From Allokutzneria oryzae (lineage in GTDB: Bacteria; Actinomycetota; Actinomycetes; Mycobacteriales; Pseudonocardiaceae): 64,000 nucleotides of DNA. Position numbers and translations under genes: made by a program. The first letter of the stretch is position 1, and every line of letters begins with the position of its first letter. Under the pieces are notes generated by a model. The model made no database searches and was not told the origin of the DNA. It saw only the letters and a list, made by a program, of their open reading frames with translations. Positions 9,460-17,663 of this stretch are shown here, one piece after another. The stretch is from contig NZ_JBHLZU010000018.1 in assembly GCF_042429765.1 (NCBI RefSeq), forward strand, positions 744,001 through 808,000. The letters run 5' to 3'.

Positions 9460-9495
9460 CGACGGCCCGGTGCCCTTCGGGGTGCCGGGCCGTCG
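9460..9495 (+). terminator. rho-independent terminator after fba
   Basis: Sixteen-base arms (starting CGACGGCCCGGTGCCC) pair around a TTCG tetraloop, with two G-T pairs. TTCG loops make very stable RNA hairpins. It lies 12 bp after the fba stop and separates it from the next gene. Confidence 0.8.
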
Positions 9496-9520
9496 CCGTG
9501 CCAGGTGGCACGATGGGGCA

Positions 9521-9937
9521 ATGAGCTTGCACGGCAACCTCCTCGGACCCGACCCCACCACGCTGCCGGAGCTTCCGGTGCCCCAGGCCGCGCTCGACAG
9601 CGGCACCGACCCGGCCCAGGTCGCTCGCGAGCACCCGTACTTCAGCGCCGCGTGGGCCGCGCTGGCCGAGCGCGCGCTCGACGCCGGTGAGCCCGTCGCC
9701 GCGTACGCCTACGCGCGCACCGGCTACCACCGCGGGCTCGACCAGCTGCGCCGCGCCGGGTGGAAGGGCTTCGGCCCGGTGCCGTGGAGCCACGCGCCGA
9801 ACCAGGGCTTCCTGCGGGCGCTGGCCGCTCTCGCCCGCGCCGCCGGGGAGATCGGCGAGACCGAGGAGTACGACCGCTGCCGCACCTTCCTCGCCGACAG
9901 CGACCCCGAGGCGCCCGCCGAACTCGGGCTGGGCTGA
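9521..9937 (+). CDS. DUF3151 family protein
   Basis: A 138-residue soluble, mostly helical protein of the actinobacterial DUF3151 family. It is recognised from the N-terminal LLGPDPTTLPELP, the central AREHPYFSAAWAALAERALD, and the AYARTGYHRGLDQLRRAGWK and VPWSHAPNQGFLRAL segments. In many actinobacteria this gene sits next to fba, as here. Function is unknown. It is followed after 5 bp by the SRPBCC gene, so both are probably one transcript. Confidence 0.85.
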   Translation: MSLHGNLLGPDPTTLPELPVPQAALDSGTDPAQVAREHPYFSAAWAALAERALDAGEPVAAYAYARTGYHRGLDQLRRAGWKGFGPVPWSHAPNQGFLRALAALARAAGEIGETEEYDRCRTFLADSDPEAPAELGLG

Positions 9938-9942
9938 GCCGG

Positions 9943-10524
9943 GTGGGCGGCGCCAACGACTACGCCTTCCAGTCCCGCTGGCTGGTGCCCGGCAGCACCG
10001 TCGACGAGATCCGCGAGGTGCTCAGCGACCCCCGTGACCTGCCGAGGTGGTGGCCGTCGGTCTACCGCGAGGTCACGCTGGCCGACCCCGGCGGTCCTGA
10101 TGGCATCGGCGCCGCCTTCGACCTGTTCACCAACGGCTGGCTGCCGTACACGCTGCGCTGGCGGCTCACGGTCACCGACCAGCGCGAGGACGGGGCGGGC
10201 TTCTCCGGCCACGGCGACCTGACCGGCACCGGCGAGTGGAACTTCGAACAGCAGGGCGAGGACGTGCTCGTCGTCTTCGACTGGGTGGTGCGCGCGGACA
10301 AGCCGTTGCTGCGCCACGGTTCCGCGGTGTTCAAGCCCGCGTTCGCGGCGAACCACAACTGGGCGATGCGGATGGGCGAGCGCAGCCTGCTGCTGGAGCT
10401 GGACCGGCGGCGGGGCCGCGACGTGCCCCCGCCGCCGACCGCGCCCAGGTGGCCGCTCGTCGGTGGCGTCGCTCTCGCACTCGGCGCCGCTGTGGCTTTG
10501 TCGCGTTCGAACAGACAGCATTAG
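9943..10524 (+). CDS. SRPBCC-fold lipid/polyketide-cyclase-like protein with C-terminal membrane anchor
   Basis: A 193-residue protein. The first ~145 residues have the START/SRPBCC helix-grip pattern (strand RWLVPGSTVDEIREVLSDPR, then LPRWWPSVYREVTLADPG, a long C-terminal helix). Residues ~170-188 (WPLVGGVALALGAAVALS) form a tail anchor. The GTG at 9943 lies 5 bp after the DUF3151 stop. It may handle a hydrophobic ligand at the membrane, but the ligand cannot be named. Confidence 0.75.
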   Translation: MGGANDYAFQSRWLVPGSTVDEIREVLSDPRDLPRWWPSVYREVTLADPGGPDGIGAAFDLFTNGWLPYTLRWRLTVTDQREDGAGFSGHGDLTGTGEWNFEQQGEDVLVVFDWVVRADKPLLRHGSAVFKPAFAANHNWAMRMGERSLLLELDRRRGRDVPPPPTAPRWPLVGGVALALGAAVALSRSNRQH

Positions 10525-10528
10525 CGCT

Positions 10529-11626
10529 GTGCAGCGGGTGTGGTCAGAGCTTGAGCGCAGACTGAGACGGTGGCAGCGCACGGCGATCCCGATCGTCCAA
10601 TGTGCGCTGGCCGCCGGGATCGCCTGGTTGGTCGCGTTCCACCTCTTCGGCCACCCACGGCCGTTCTTCGCGCCGATCGCCGCGGTGGTCTGCCTCGGGG
10701 TGTCCTTCGGTCAGCGGCTGCGGCGGGTCACCGAGCTGGTGGTCGGTGTGAGCGTCGGCATCGGCGTCGGCGACCTGCTGATCTCGCTGATCGGGTCGGG
10801 CCCGTGGCAGATCATGCTCGTGGTCGCGCTGGCCATGTCCGCGGCCGTGCTGCTGGACAGCGGCGCGGTGATCGCGCTGCAGGCGGGCTCCTCCGCCGTG
10901 CTGGTGGCGACGCTGCTGCCGCCGGGTGATACCGGCGGTCTCGACCGGATGGTGGACGCGCTCATCGGCGGTGTCGTCGGCCTGGTGGTCGCCGGGCTGC
11001 TGCCCGCCAACCCGCTGACCGTGGCGCACCGCCAGGGCAAGGTCGTGCTCGACGAGCTGGAGCTGGCGTTGCGCGGCGTCGCGGAGGCCGTGCGCGGGCA
11101 CGACTCCGCCAAGTGCGCCGACGTGCTGGCCAGGGCCAGGGACAGTCACAAGGCCGTCGAGGACCTCCGGACCAGCCTCGACGCGGGCGCGGAGATCGCC
11201 AAGATCGCGCCGATCCGCTGGCGCAGGCGCGGTGACCTGGAGCGGTACAAGACGGCGGCGACGGCCGTGGACTACGCGCTGCGCAACACCAGGGTGCTGG
11301 TGCGGCGGGCGCTCGCCGCGCTGCGGGACGACGAGCCGATACCCGAGGGCGTAGCCGACGTGCTCGACGAGCTGGCCGACTCGGTGCGGACGCTCCAGGC
11401 GGACCTGGCCGAGGGCCGCGAGCCGGTGAAGGCGCGGGAGGAGATCTACGTCGCCGCGCGGAGCGCGACGCTCACCCTCATCGGCGAGGGCGGGTTCTCC
11501 TCGCGGGTGGTGCTCGCCCAGCTCCGCTCGATCGCGGTGGACCTGCTGCTGGCGACCGGGATCAAGCGCAACGAGGCCATCGCGGCATTGCCCCCGCTCA
11601 CCCCGCGCCGCGAGGAGAGACGCTGA
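10529..11626 (+). CDS. FUSC/aromatic-acid-exporter-like membrane protein
   Basis: A 365-residue protein of the FUSC/ArAE (DUF939-like) group. The N-terminal half has about six hydrophobic helices (VQCALAAGIAWLVAFHLFGH, then FFAPIAAVVCLGVSFGQRLR and others). The C-terminal half is a soluble helical domain. The conserved H-P-x-FAPI/G-x-x-R pattern of the family is present. The GTG at 10529 lies 4 bp after the SRPBCC stop, so the genes are in one operon. Export of organic acids is possible but not shown. Confidence 0.75.
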   Translation: MQRVWSELERRLRRWQRTAIPIVQCALAAGIAWLVAFHLFGHPRPFFAPIAAVVCLGVSFGQRLRRVTELVVGVSVGIGVGDLLISLIGSGPWQIMLVVALAMSAAVLLDSGAVIALQAGSSAVLVATLLPPGDTGGLDRMVDALIGGVVGLVVAGLLPANPLTVAHRQGKVVLDELELALRGVAEAVRGHDSAKCADVLARARDSHKAVEDLRTSLDAGAEIAKIAPIRWRRRGDLERYKTAATAVDYALRNTRVLVRRALAALRDDEPIPEGVADVLDELADSVRTLQADLAEGREPVKAREEIYVAARSATLTLIGEGGFSSRVVLAQLRSIAVDLLLATGIKRNEAIAALPPLTPRREERR

Positions 11627-11647
11627 CTGTCCACTGTGGAGAGTCGG

Positions 11648-11908
11648 TCAGCCCGTCTCGATCGGCGGCCGGTGCAGGACGTTGCGCAGCACCGTGTGCA
11701 CCGCCTCGTGGTCCCGCTCGTCGTAGAGCTTGCAGTCGGCACCCGTCAGGCCGTACCACTCGTCCGCCTCGTCGTAGCGGACGTCGACCGTGAGCGTGCC
11801 GTCCTGGTCGTAGCGGGTCCGCAGCTCCAGGTCCCCGGTGATCACACCGACGTCGTCGGTCATGACGCCACCCGGCAACGCGGTGAATTTCGACGTCAGT
11901 TCGCTCAT
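11648..11908 (-). CDS. hypothetical protein
   Basis: An 86-residue protein starting MSELTSKFTALPGG; AAGGA lies about 8 bp before the ATG at 11908. It is rich in acidic residues and predicted beta strands (DDVGVITGDLELRTRYDQDG, LTVDVRYDEADEWYG). Similar small proteins occur across Pseudonocardiales, but I know no function. It is convergent with the exporter gene and divergent from the membrane protein at 12010. Confidence 0.65.
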   Translation of the reverse strand: MSELTSKFTALPGGVMTDDVGVITGDLELRTRYDQDGTLTVDVRYDEADEWYGLTGADCKLYDERDHEAVHTVLRNVLHRPPIETG

Positions 11909-12009
11909 GCCGCTTATCCTTGTCGTCTCAAGGGGGTGCGCGGACGGTACCGGTAGTGGTATCACGGCGCAGGACGGAACCGGCTTGGCCCGCGACGGGG
12001 GAGGTTGGT

Positions 12010-12846
12010 GTGACCAGGCACAACTGGCTCCCAGCGCGTCCGGGTCACGTTGTCGTCGTCACCGGGTTCCCCCGTTGGTGGATGTGGAACCCCGTCGCCG
12101 ACCTGACGGCGGTCCGACGTTTGGCCCAGCGCAAGCGGATTCGGTCCGTGCTCGGTGTTTTCGGCGGAATCGGCGCTGCTTTCGGAGTGCCCGCGGCGAC
12201 CGTGCTGCTGTTGCTGGGCATCACCTTCACCAACGTGCTGGTGGTCGCGCTGGTGCCAGGGGCCGTCGTGGTGGCGCTGGCAGGCGTTTTCCTGGCGGCT
12301 GAGGCGGTTCGCGGCCGGGTGTCCGGTCGTACGCACGCCGAGGTCGAGCAGCTGATGGTGGTGGTCGCCGACGAGGAGGACGTCGTCGCGTGGACCCACT
12401 TCGAGGGCTACCCGGAGGACCGCCAGCTCGCGCGCTCGTTGTGCGAGCCGCTCACCAGCATCCAGCGCAGCGGCATCGTCGAGCTCGACCTCGTCGACCA
12501 CGCGGCGCTCGCCGCCCTGGAACGGCGGGTGTGGCTGACGCTGGTGGAGCTGCGAGACCAGCTGGTGCTGCGCTCCGACGTCGCCGAGGCGCGGACCCGT
12601 CCCGCGTTCGCCGGGATCGCCGCGGAGATGCAACGCGAGGTCGATCGCCTGAACACCGTGGTGCACAAGCTCTTCCGCGGTCTCGACGACTTCGACAGGG
12701 CCATCAGGCGGTTCGAGACGGAGCGCGCTTATGACGCCCACGCGCGGCGAAGCCTCTTGCCGGGCAACGACATCACGGTGCCCTCGAAGATGCCGGAGCG
12801 GCTGCTGGCGATGCAGGAGGCGCTGCGCCGGGTCGTGACGGGCTGA
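12010..12846 (+). CDS. two-helix membrane protein, hypothetical
   Basis: A 278-residue protein. Two adjacent transmembrane helices (SVLGVFGGIGAAFGVPAATV, then NVLVVALVPGAVVVALAGVF) lie at about residues 40-95. They are followed by a charged, largely helical cytosolic domain to the C-terminus, with probable coiled coil around IAAEMQREVDRLNTVVHKLF. The GTG follows GGGGGAGGTTG. Family and role are not recognised. Confidence 0.7.
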   Translation: MTRHNWLPARPGHVVVVTGFPRWWMWNPVADLTAVRRLAQRKRIRSVLGVFGGIGAAFGVPAATVLLLLGITFTNVLVVALVPGAVVVALAGVFLAAEAVRGRVSGRTHAEVEQLMVVVADEEDVVAWTHFEGYPEDRQLARSLCEPLTSIQRSGIVELDLVDHAALAALERRVWLTLVELRDQLVLRSDVAEARTRPAFAGIAAEMQREVDRLNTVVHKLFRGLDDFDRAIRRFETERAYDAHARRSLLPGNDITVPSKMPERLLAMQEALRRVVTG

Positions 12847-12851
12847 GAACA

Positions 12852-12886
12852 CTCAAGGGACACAGGAAGATCCTGTGTCCCTTGAG
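12852..12886. terminator. bidirectional terminator
   Basis: CTCAAGGGACACAGGA and its exact reverse complement form a 16-bp stem around AGA, between the ends of two convergent genes. It serves both strands. Confidence 0.85.
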
Positions 12887-12896
12887 GACTGCCGGT

Positions 12897-13535
12897 TCAG
12901 CAGCGGTCGAGCATGCTCTTGAGCGCGCCCTTCTCGGCCTCGGTGACCGTCAGGCCCCACTTGGTCTTCGACTTCGTCCACATCTTCGCGTAGGTGCACC
13001 AGTAGCCCTGCACCGGCGGCTTCCAGACGTCGGGCGTCTTGTCGCCCTTCGCCTGGTTCACGGTGTCCTTCACCGCGATCAGCTGCGGGCTGCCGAGGTC
13101 GTTGGCGAACTGCTTGCGGCGGTCGGTGGTCCACTTGCTCGCGCCGGAGCGCCAGGCGGCGGCCAGCGGCACCACGTGGTCGATGTCGATGTCCGACGCC
13201 TTGGTGTAGGTGCCGCCCTCGTACGGGCTGAACCACTTGCCCGAGACCGCGGCGCACGACGCGTCGGTCTGCACGTTGGTGCCGTCGCGCTTGAGGACTT
13301 CCTCGCGGGTGTTGCAGGTGCCCGAAACCGTTTCCCAGTGCGGGAACTTCTCGCGCGAGTAGCCGGTCATCGGGCCTTCAGGGGCGACCTTCAGCGCGGT
13401 GAGCTCGGCCTTGGCGGTCGCGGCGTCGGGGATGCCGGGTGGGGTGGCGCTCGCCGAGCCGGTCAGTCCGACCGAGACCATGCCGGCGAGCAGCGTGGCG
13501 GGGAGCAGGGCTTTGAGGACGCGTGTGGCGGACAC
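12897..13535 (-). CDS. secreted HNH-type endonuclease (DUF1524/GmrSD-like)
   Basis: A 212-residue exported nuclease. A signal peptide covers residues 1-~30 (VLKALLPATLLAGMVSVGL, cut near ASA). The HNH core is IDIDHVVPLAAAW (~130), an N near NDLGSPQLIAV (~160) and a K in NQAKGDKTPDVWKPP. Four to five cysteines are present in the mature part, consistent with extracellular disulfides. The GTG at 13535 has CTGGAGG 5 bp upstream; longer starts would place sequence before the signal peptide. It may act in nucleotide scavenging or as a small secreted toxin. Confidence 0.85.
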   Translation of the reverse strand: MSATRVLKALLPATLLAGMVSVGLTGSASATPPGIPDAATAKAELTALKVAPEGPMTGYSREKFPHWETVSGTCNTREEVLKRDGTNVQTDASCAAVSGKWFSPYEGGTYTKASDIDIDHVVPLAAAWRSGASKWTTDRRKQFANDLGSPQLIAVKDTVNQAKGDKTPDVWKPPVQGYWCTYAKMWTKSKTKWGLTVTEAEKGALKSMLDRC

Positions 13536-13667
13536 TCGGGCCTCCAGCAGGGTGATTGCAGGGTCAAATAGACCATCACCCATCAGAGTGAGCGCAGCAA
13601 CACTATTCGGTGAATACGCTACGAATAGCCCCCGAATTTCCTCCGAAAGTCGGGAATAAGGCACAAC

Positions 13668-14348
13668 TCATTCGAGGCCACGAATGAGACGAAGATCTTC
13701 GGTGTGCCGGTACCAGATCCACTTGTCGAGCTGGCGGTCGTGCACGACCCCGTCCTTGCGAACCGCCACGGGCAGGCAGCCCACCTGCATCGCGCGCCCG
13801 GTGGTCACCACCCGCCGCCTGCCGAGCAGCCCGCGCCGCACGACGGTGACCTCAAGGCCGAGCGCCGGGTGCGGGGTGACCTCCAGGCTGCTCGCCTGGC
13901 CGCGCAGCACCTGGGTGTCGTCGCAGTAGGCGACGCCGCGCACCGGGCCGATGCTGCCCCTGCCGACGAGCACTCCCCCGACGTCGTCGCGCACCAGCGG
14001 CACCTTGTCCACCTCGCCGCCCAGTGCCCGCCGCAGCGCCGCTTCGCGTTCGGTCGGCAGCCCCCACAGTTCCGCCACAGCGGAATTCCGGTCAGAGGTG
14101 ACGTAACCGACAGCGACCTCCGCGAGCCGCTCGGTGCGCAGCAGCCGCAGGGCCACCGCGGCCAGGTCCGCGTCGGTCCCGCAGACGACCAACCGCCGGT
14201 CGCCGAGGGTGTCCAGCAGTGGGTCGACCTCCGAGCGGCCGGGCCGCGCACCGATGCGGTGCGTCTCCAGTCCCTCACCCTCGGTGATCCCCGCGTTTCC
14301 GCAGCACAACGCTAGTGCGTCCACAATCGACTCCTGGTCTACCCTCAA
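13668..14348 (-). CDS. conserved hypothetical protein divergent from purA
   Basis: A 226-residue soluble protein with alternating alpha/beta pattern. A strand-turn GDRRLVVCGTDADLAAVALR (~50-69) resembles the phosphate-binding turn of diacylglycerol/NAD kinase folds, but the GGDGT signature is missing. The C-terminal half is beta-rich with a basic patch (RRGLLGRRRVVTTGRAMQVG). It is divergent from purA with only 49 bp between them. A degenerate lipid-kinase-like fold is my best guess, at low confidence. Confidence 0.6.
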   Translation of the reverse strand: MRVDQESIVDALALCCGNAGITEGEGLETHRIGARPGRSEVDPLLDTLGDRRLVVCGTDADLAAVALRLLRTERLAEVAVGYVTSDRNSAVAELWGLPTEREAALRRALGGEVDKVPLVRDDVGGVLVGRGSIGPVRGVAYCDDTQVLRGQASSLEVTPHPALGLEVTVVRRGLLGRRRVVTTGRAMQVGCLPVAVRKDGVVHDRQLDKWIWYRHTEDLRLIRGLE

Positions 14349-14397
14349 CTACCGGCATCCGCCCTCGTCGCTCAGCCGGACCTCTTGGAGTATTCAC

Positions 14398-15684
14398 ATG
14401 CCTGCCATCGTCCTGATCGGCGCCCAGTGGGGCGACGAAGGCAAAGGCAAGGCCACCGACCTGCTCGGCGAGCAGGTGCAGTGGGTCGTTCGCTACCAGG
14501 GCGGCAACAACGCCGGCCACACCGTGGTTCTTCCCGACGGGCAGGACTTCGCCCTGCACCTGATCCCCTCGGGCATCCTGACCCCGGGCGTGACCAACGT
14601 GATCGGCAACGGCGTCGTCGTCGACCCGGGTGTGCTGCTGGAGGAGCTCTCCGGCCTGGAGGCGCGCGGGGTGGACACCTCCCGGCTGCTGCTCTCCGCC
14701 GACGCGCACCTGATAATGCCGTACCACGTGGCCATCGATAAGGTCACCGAGCGCTACCTGGGCAAGGCCAAGATCGGCACCACCGGTCGTGGCATCGGGC
14801 CCTGCTACCAGGACAAGATCGCCAGGGTCGGCGTGCGCATCCAGGACCTGCTGGACGAGAAGATCCTGCGGCAGAAGGTCGAGGCCGCGCTGGAGTTCAA
14901 GAACCAGGTGCTGGTCAAGGTCTACAACCGGCGCGCGCTGGACGCCAACGAGGTCGTGGACACCGTGCTCGGTCACGCGGCGAAGTTCGCCCACCGCATC
15001 GCCGACACCCGCCTGCTGCTCAACCAGGCGCTGGAGCGCGGCGAGACCGTGCTGCTGGAGGGCTCGCAGGGCACCCTGCTCGACGTCGACCACGGCACCT
15101 ACCCGTTCGTCACGTCCTCGAACCCGACCTCGGGTGGCGCGGCCGTCGGCTCCGGCATCGGGCCGAACCGGATCACCACGGTCATCGGCATCCTGAAGGC
15201 CTACACCACCCGCGTCGGCTCCGGTCCGTTCCCGACCGAGCTCAACGACGAGTGGGGTGAGCGGCTGCGCAAGACGGGCGGCGAGGTCGGCGTGACCACC
15301 GGCCGGGCCCGCCGCACCGGCTGGTTCGACGCGGTGATCGCCCGCTACGCCGCGCGCGTCAACGGCATCACCGACTACTTCCTGACCAAGCTGGACGTGC
15401 TCTCCGGCATGGACCGGGTGCCGGTGTGCGTGGGCTACGAGGTCGACGGCGTCCGCCACGACGACATGCCGATGTCGCAGTCCGACGTGCACCACGCCAA
15501 GCCGGTCTACGAGGAGCTGCCGGGCTGGTGGGAGGACATCAGCCACTGCCGCACCTTCGAGGAGCTGCCCGCCAACGCCCAGGCGTACGTGCTGCGCCTT
15601 GAGGAGCTCTCCGGCGCGCGGATGTCCGCGATCGGCGTCGGTCCCGGCCGTGAGCAGACGATCGTCCGCTACCCGATGGCCTGA
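14398..15684 (+). CDS. purA: adenylosuccinate synthetase
   Basis: A 428-residue GTP-dependent enzyme that joins IMP and aspartate, the first committed step to AMP. The signature MPAIVLIGAQWGDEGKGKAT opens the protein. IMP-site GGNNAGHTVV (~36-45), the catalytic GRGIGPCYQDK (~130) and the GTP-site segment GRARRTGWFD with LTKLDVLSG (~300-335) follow. The ATG at 14398 has GGAG upstream. The gene is single, followed by a strong terminator. Confidence 0.98.
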   Translation: MPAIVLIGAQWGDEGKGKATDLLGEQVQWVVRYQGGNNAGHTVVLPDGQDFALHLIPSGILTPGVTNVIGNGVVVDPGVLLEELSGLEARGVDTSRLLLSADAHLIMPYHVAIDKVTERYLGKAKIGTTGRGIGPCYQDKIARVGVRIQDLLDEKILRQKVEAALEFKNQVLVKVYNRRALDANEVVDTVLGHAAKFAHRIADTRLLLNQALERGETVLLEGSQGTLLDVDHGTYPFVTSSNPTSGGAAVGSGIGPNRITTVIGILKAYTTRVGSGPFPTELNDEWGERLRKTGGEVGVTTGRARRTGWFDAVIARYAARVNGITDYFLTKLDVLSGMDRVPVCVGYEVDGVRHDDMPMSQSDVHHAKPVYEELPGWWEDISHCRTFEELPANAQAYVLRLEELSGARMSAIGVGPGREQTIVRYPMA

Positions 15685-15701
15685 CACCTCGTCGCACCGC
15701 A

Positions 15702-15731
15702 AGGGGCACCTCGCCGCGGCGAGGTGCCCCT
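15702..15731 (+). terminator. rho-independent terminator after purA
   Basis: AGGGGCACCTCGCC pairs with GGCGAGGTGCCCCT (14 bp, minimal loop) 18 bp after the purA stop. The rest of the 15685-15997 gap shows no gene or clear signal that I can support. Confidence 0.8.
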
Positions 15732-15997
15732 CGGCGTTTCACGGCCGGTGTTCCTCCGGCCCCATTACAGCGGAGTCGCCGCCCCGCGCACGGGACTCGG
15801 ATCGGACATCTCCGGCATCTGCCGGGTTCTCGTCTGCGTTACTACCGCACGCCGCGTATTAGTCCGTTCGCCCTATTTCCACTCGTTCAAACCAACCCCT
15901 GTGGACCTGTCGTCGCCGCGACCGCCGAACGCACAATCCTTGTGGGCCGCATGAAAAAACGAAACGACCTGCACGAATGCGTCGAGCGGGGGGTTCG

Positions 15998-16342
15998 ATG
16001 TCGGCTAGGAAATCGGGGCGGCCAGAGCGCCCCATCAGCGATCCGGAGTCACCGGCGGGGAGAATGGCCGCGCAGCTCAGAAATCTCCGTGCCAGTACCG
16101 GAAATCCGACCTATCGGGACATGGCCGACCGGGTCTACTTCTCGGCCGGGACGCTGTCGGCCGCGGCACGCGGTGATCACTTTCCCACCCGCGCGGTGGT
16201 GATGGCCTTCGCCGAGGCGTGCGGAGCCGACCCCGAGGAATGGGAGAGACGCTGGTACCAGACGCAGAAACCGCCAGCCCCCGCGTCTCCCCCGTCCCGG
16301 TGGCCACCACCGGCGGCTCCGCCGTGGCCGCCGTCGAGCTGA
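15998..16342 (+). CDS. small helix-turn-helix protein
   Basis: A 114-residue protein with an N-terminal XRE-like region: AAQLRNLRASTGNPTYRDMA, DRVYFSAGTLSAAARG and VVMAFAEACGADPEEWERRW. This pattern is common in actinobacterial HTH proteins that precede STAND or NACHT ATPase modules. Here it stops after the HTH with a proline-rich tail and no ATPase, so it may be a free-standing or truncated member. The ATG at 15998 follows a G-rich stretch. Confidence 0.65.
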   Translation: MSARKSGRPERPISDPESPAGRMAAQLRNLRASTGNPTYRDMADRVYFSAGTLSAAARGDHFPTRAVVMAFAEACGADPEEWERRWYQTQKPPAPASPPSRWPPPAAPPWPPSS

Positions 16343-16345
16343 CCG

Positions 16346-17479
16346 TCAGCGGCGGAGGAACTCCTCGCGCGCCGCGACGGCGGTGTCGGGGTTGTCGGAG
16401 AACAGGCCGTCGACGCCCTGCTTGAAGATCAGCGCGTACTCCTCGAACGCCCTGCCGTACTGCGCCGGGTCGGTCGAGGTGCGGAAGTCCGCTGGCAGGA
16501 AGGTGTTCTCGTTGCGGAAGGTGAACGGGTGCACCTTCAGCTTCGCGGCGTGCGCGTCCTCGACCAGGGTGGTCGGCGGCTTCAGGAAGCCCTTGGCGTC
16601 GCGCGGAAGGATGCGGTCCTTCGACGGGCCGATGCCGTTGGCGTAGCTCGCGATCTCCCGCAGCCCGGCGGGCTTGACCAGGTCGTCGTAGGTGCGCGGG
16701 TCGCCGGAGGCGACGAAGTCGGCGGGAGCGCCGGAGGAGTCGATCAGCTGGATCAGCGGCACCCGCAGCTCGTTCCTGAGCGCCTTGAGGTTGCCGACCT
16801 CGAAGGACTGCACGAACACCTTGGCGCGCGGGGTGTTCAGCCCGTTGCGGGTGAGCGTGCGCACCAGCGCGGGCTCCAGCGGCAGCTTGATCGACCGGAA
16901 GTACGTGGGGTGCTTGGTCTCCGGGTACACGCCGATCTCGCGGCGCAGCTCGCGGGAGAGCCGGGCGCGCAGGTCCAGCACCTCCTGGAACGTCGGCACC
17001 TGGAAGCGGCCGTCGTAGAGGGTGTTGCGCGGCCGGGTCTCCGGGATGCGCTCCTTGGCCCGCAGCGTCTTCAGCTCCGCCAGCGTCAGGTCCTCGGTGA
17101 ACCAGCCGGTGAGCGTGGTGCCGTCGATGACCTTGGTGCGCTTGCGGTCGGCGAACTCCGGGCGGTTCGCGATGTCGGTGGTGCCACCGATCTCGTTCTC
17201 GTGCCGGGCGACCAGCACCCCGTCCTTGGTGGGGACCAGGTCCGGCTCGATGTAGTCCGCGCCCATCCGCGCGGCCAGCTCGTAGGAGGCCAGCGTGTGC
17301 TCGGGCCGGTAGCCCGACGCGCCGCGGTGCCCGAGCACCAGCGGACCGCTGTCCCGGTGCGAGGCGAGCTCCTGAGCGGCTTCCGGCGCGGCTGAGGCGG
17401 GCACCCCGACCACCCCGAGCACGGCGACGGCGGACACGGCGAGTCCGGCGATCCGGGACGTCCGCGAGCGGCGAGACAT
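16346..17479 (-). CDS. secreted glycerophosphodiester phosphodiesterase
   Basis: A 377-residue exported enzyme that hydrolyses glycerophosphodiesters to glycerol-3-phosphate and an alcohol. It has an RR-containing signal peptide (MSRRSRTSRIAGLAVSAVAV, cut near ASAA). The catalytic GDPD motif VLGHRGASGYRPEHTLASY (~48-66) is followed by the metal site IEPDLVPTKDGVLVARHE (~77-94) and ETKHP (~190). Length matches GlpQ. The ATG at 17479 follows GGGGAGG; 185 bp separate it from the divergent TRAP transporter. Confidence 0.93.
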   Translation of the reverse strand: MSRRSRTSRIAGLAVSAVAVLGVVGVPASAAPEAAQELASHRDSGPLVLGHRGASGYRPEHTLASYELAARMGADYIEPDLVPTKDGVLVARHENEIGGTTDIANRPEFADRKRTKVIDGTTLTGWFTEDLTLAELKTLRAKERIPETRPRNTLYDGRFQVPTFQEVLDLRARLSRELRREIGVYPETKHPTYFRSIKLPLEPALVRTLTRNGLNTPRAKVFVQSFEVGNLKALRNELRVPLIQLIDSSGAPADFVASGDPRTYDDLVKPAGLREIASYANGIGPSKDRILPRDAKGFLKPPTTLVEDAHAAKLKVHPFTFRNENTFLPADFRTSTDPAQYGRAFEEYALIFKQGVDGLFSDNPDTAVAAREEFLRR

Positions 17480-17663
17480 CGTGGGAGACCTCCCCTTTTC
17501 GGTGAACGGCACTGTTCGGCACACCCTCGGCGCCCGTGGCGTCGCTGGTGCCACCGTAGGGCTACGAGCTGGCAACAACGCGGTAAATGTGCCGTGGAGT
17601 ATTGCCATCCGACCCGCAGGATGGTCCTCTCTGTGAGCTGCACCACGCTGCTGGAGGTGGCCG

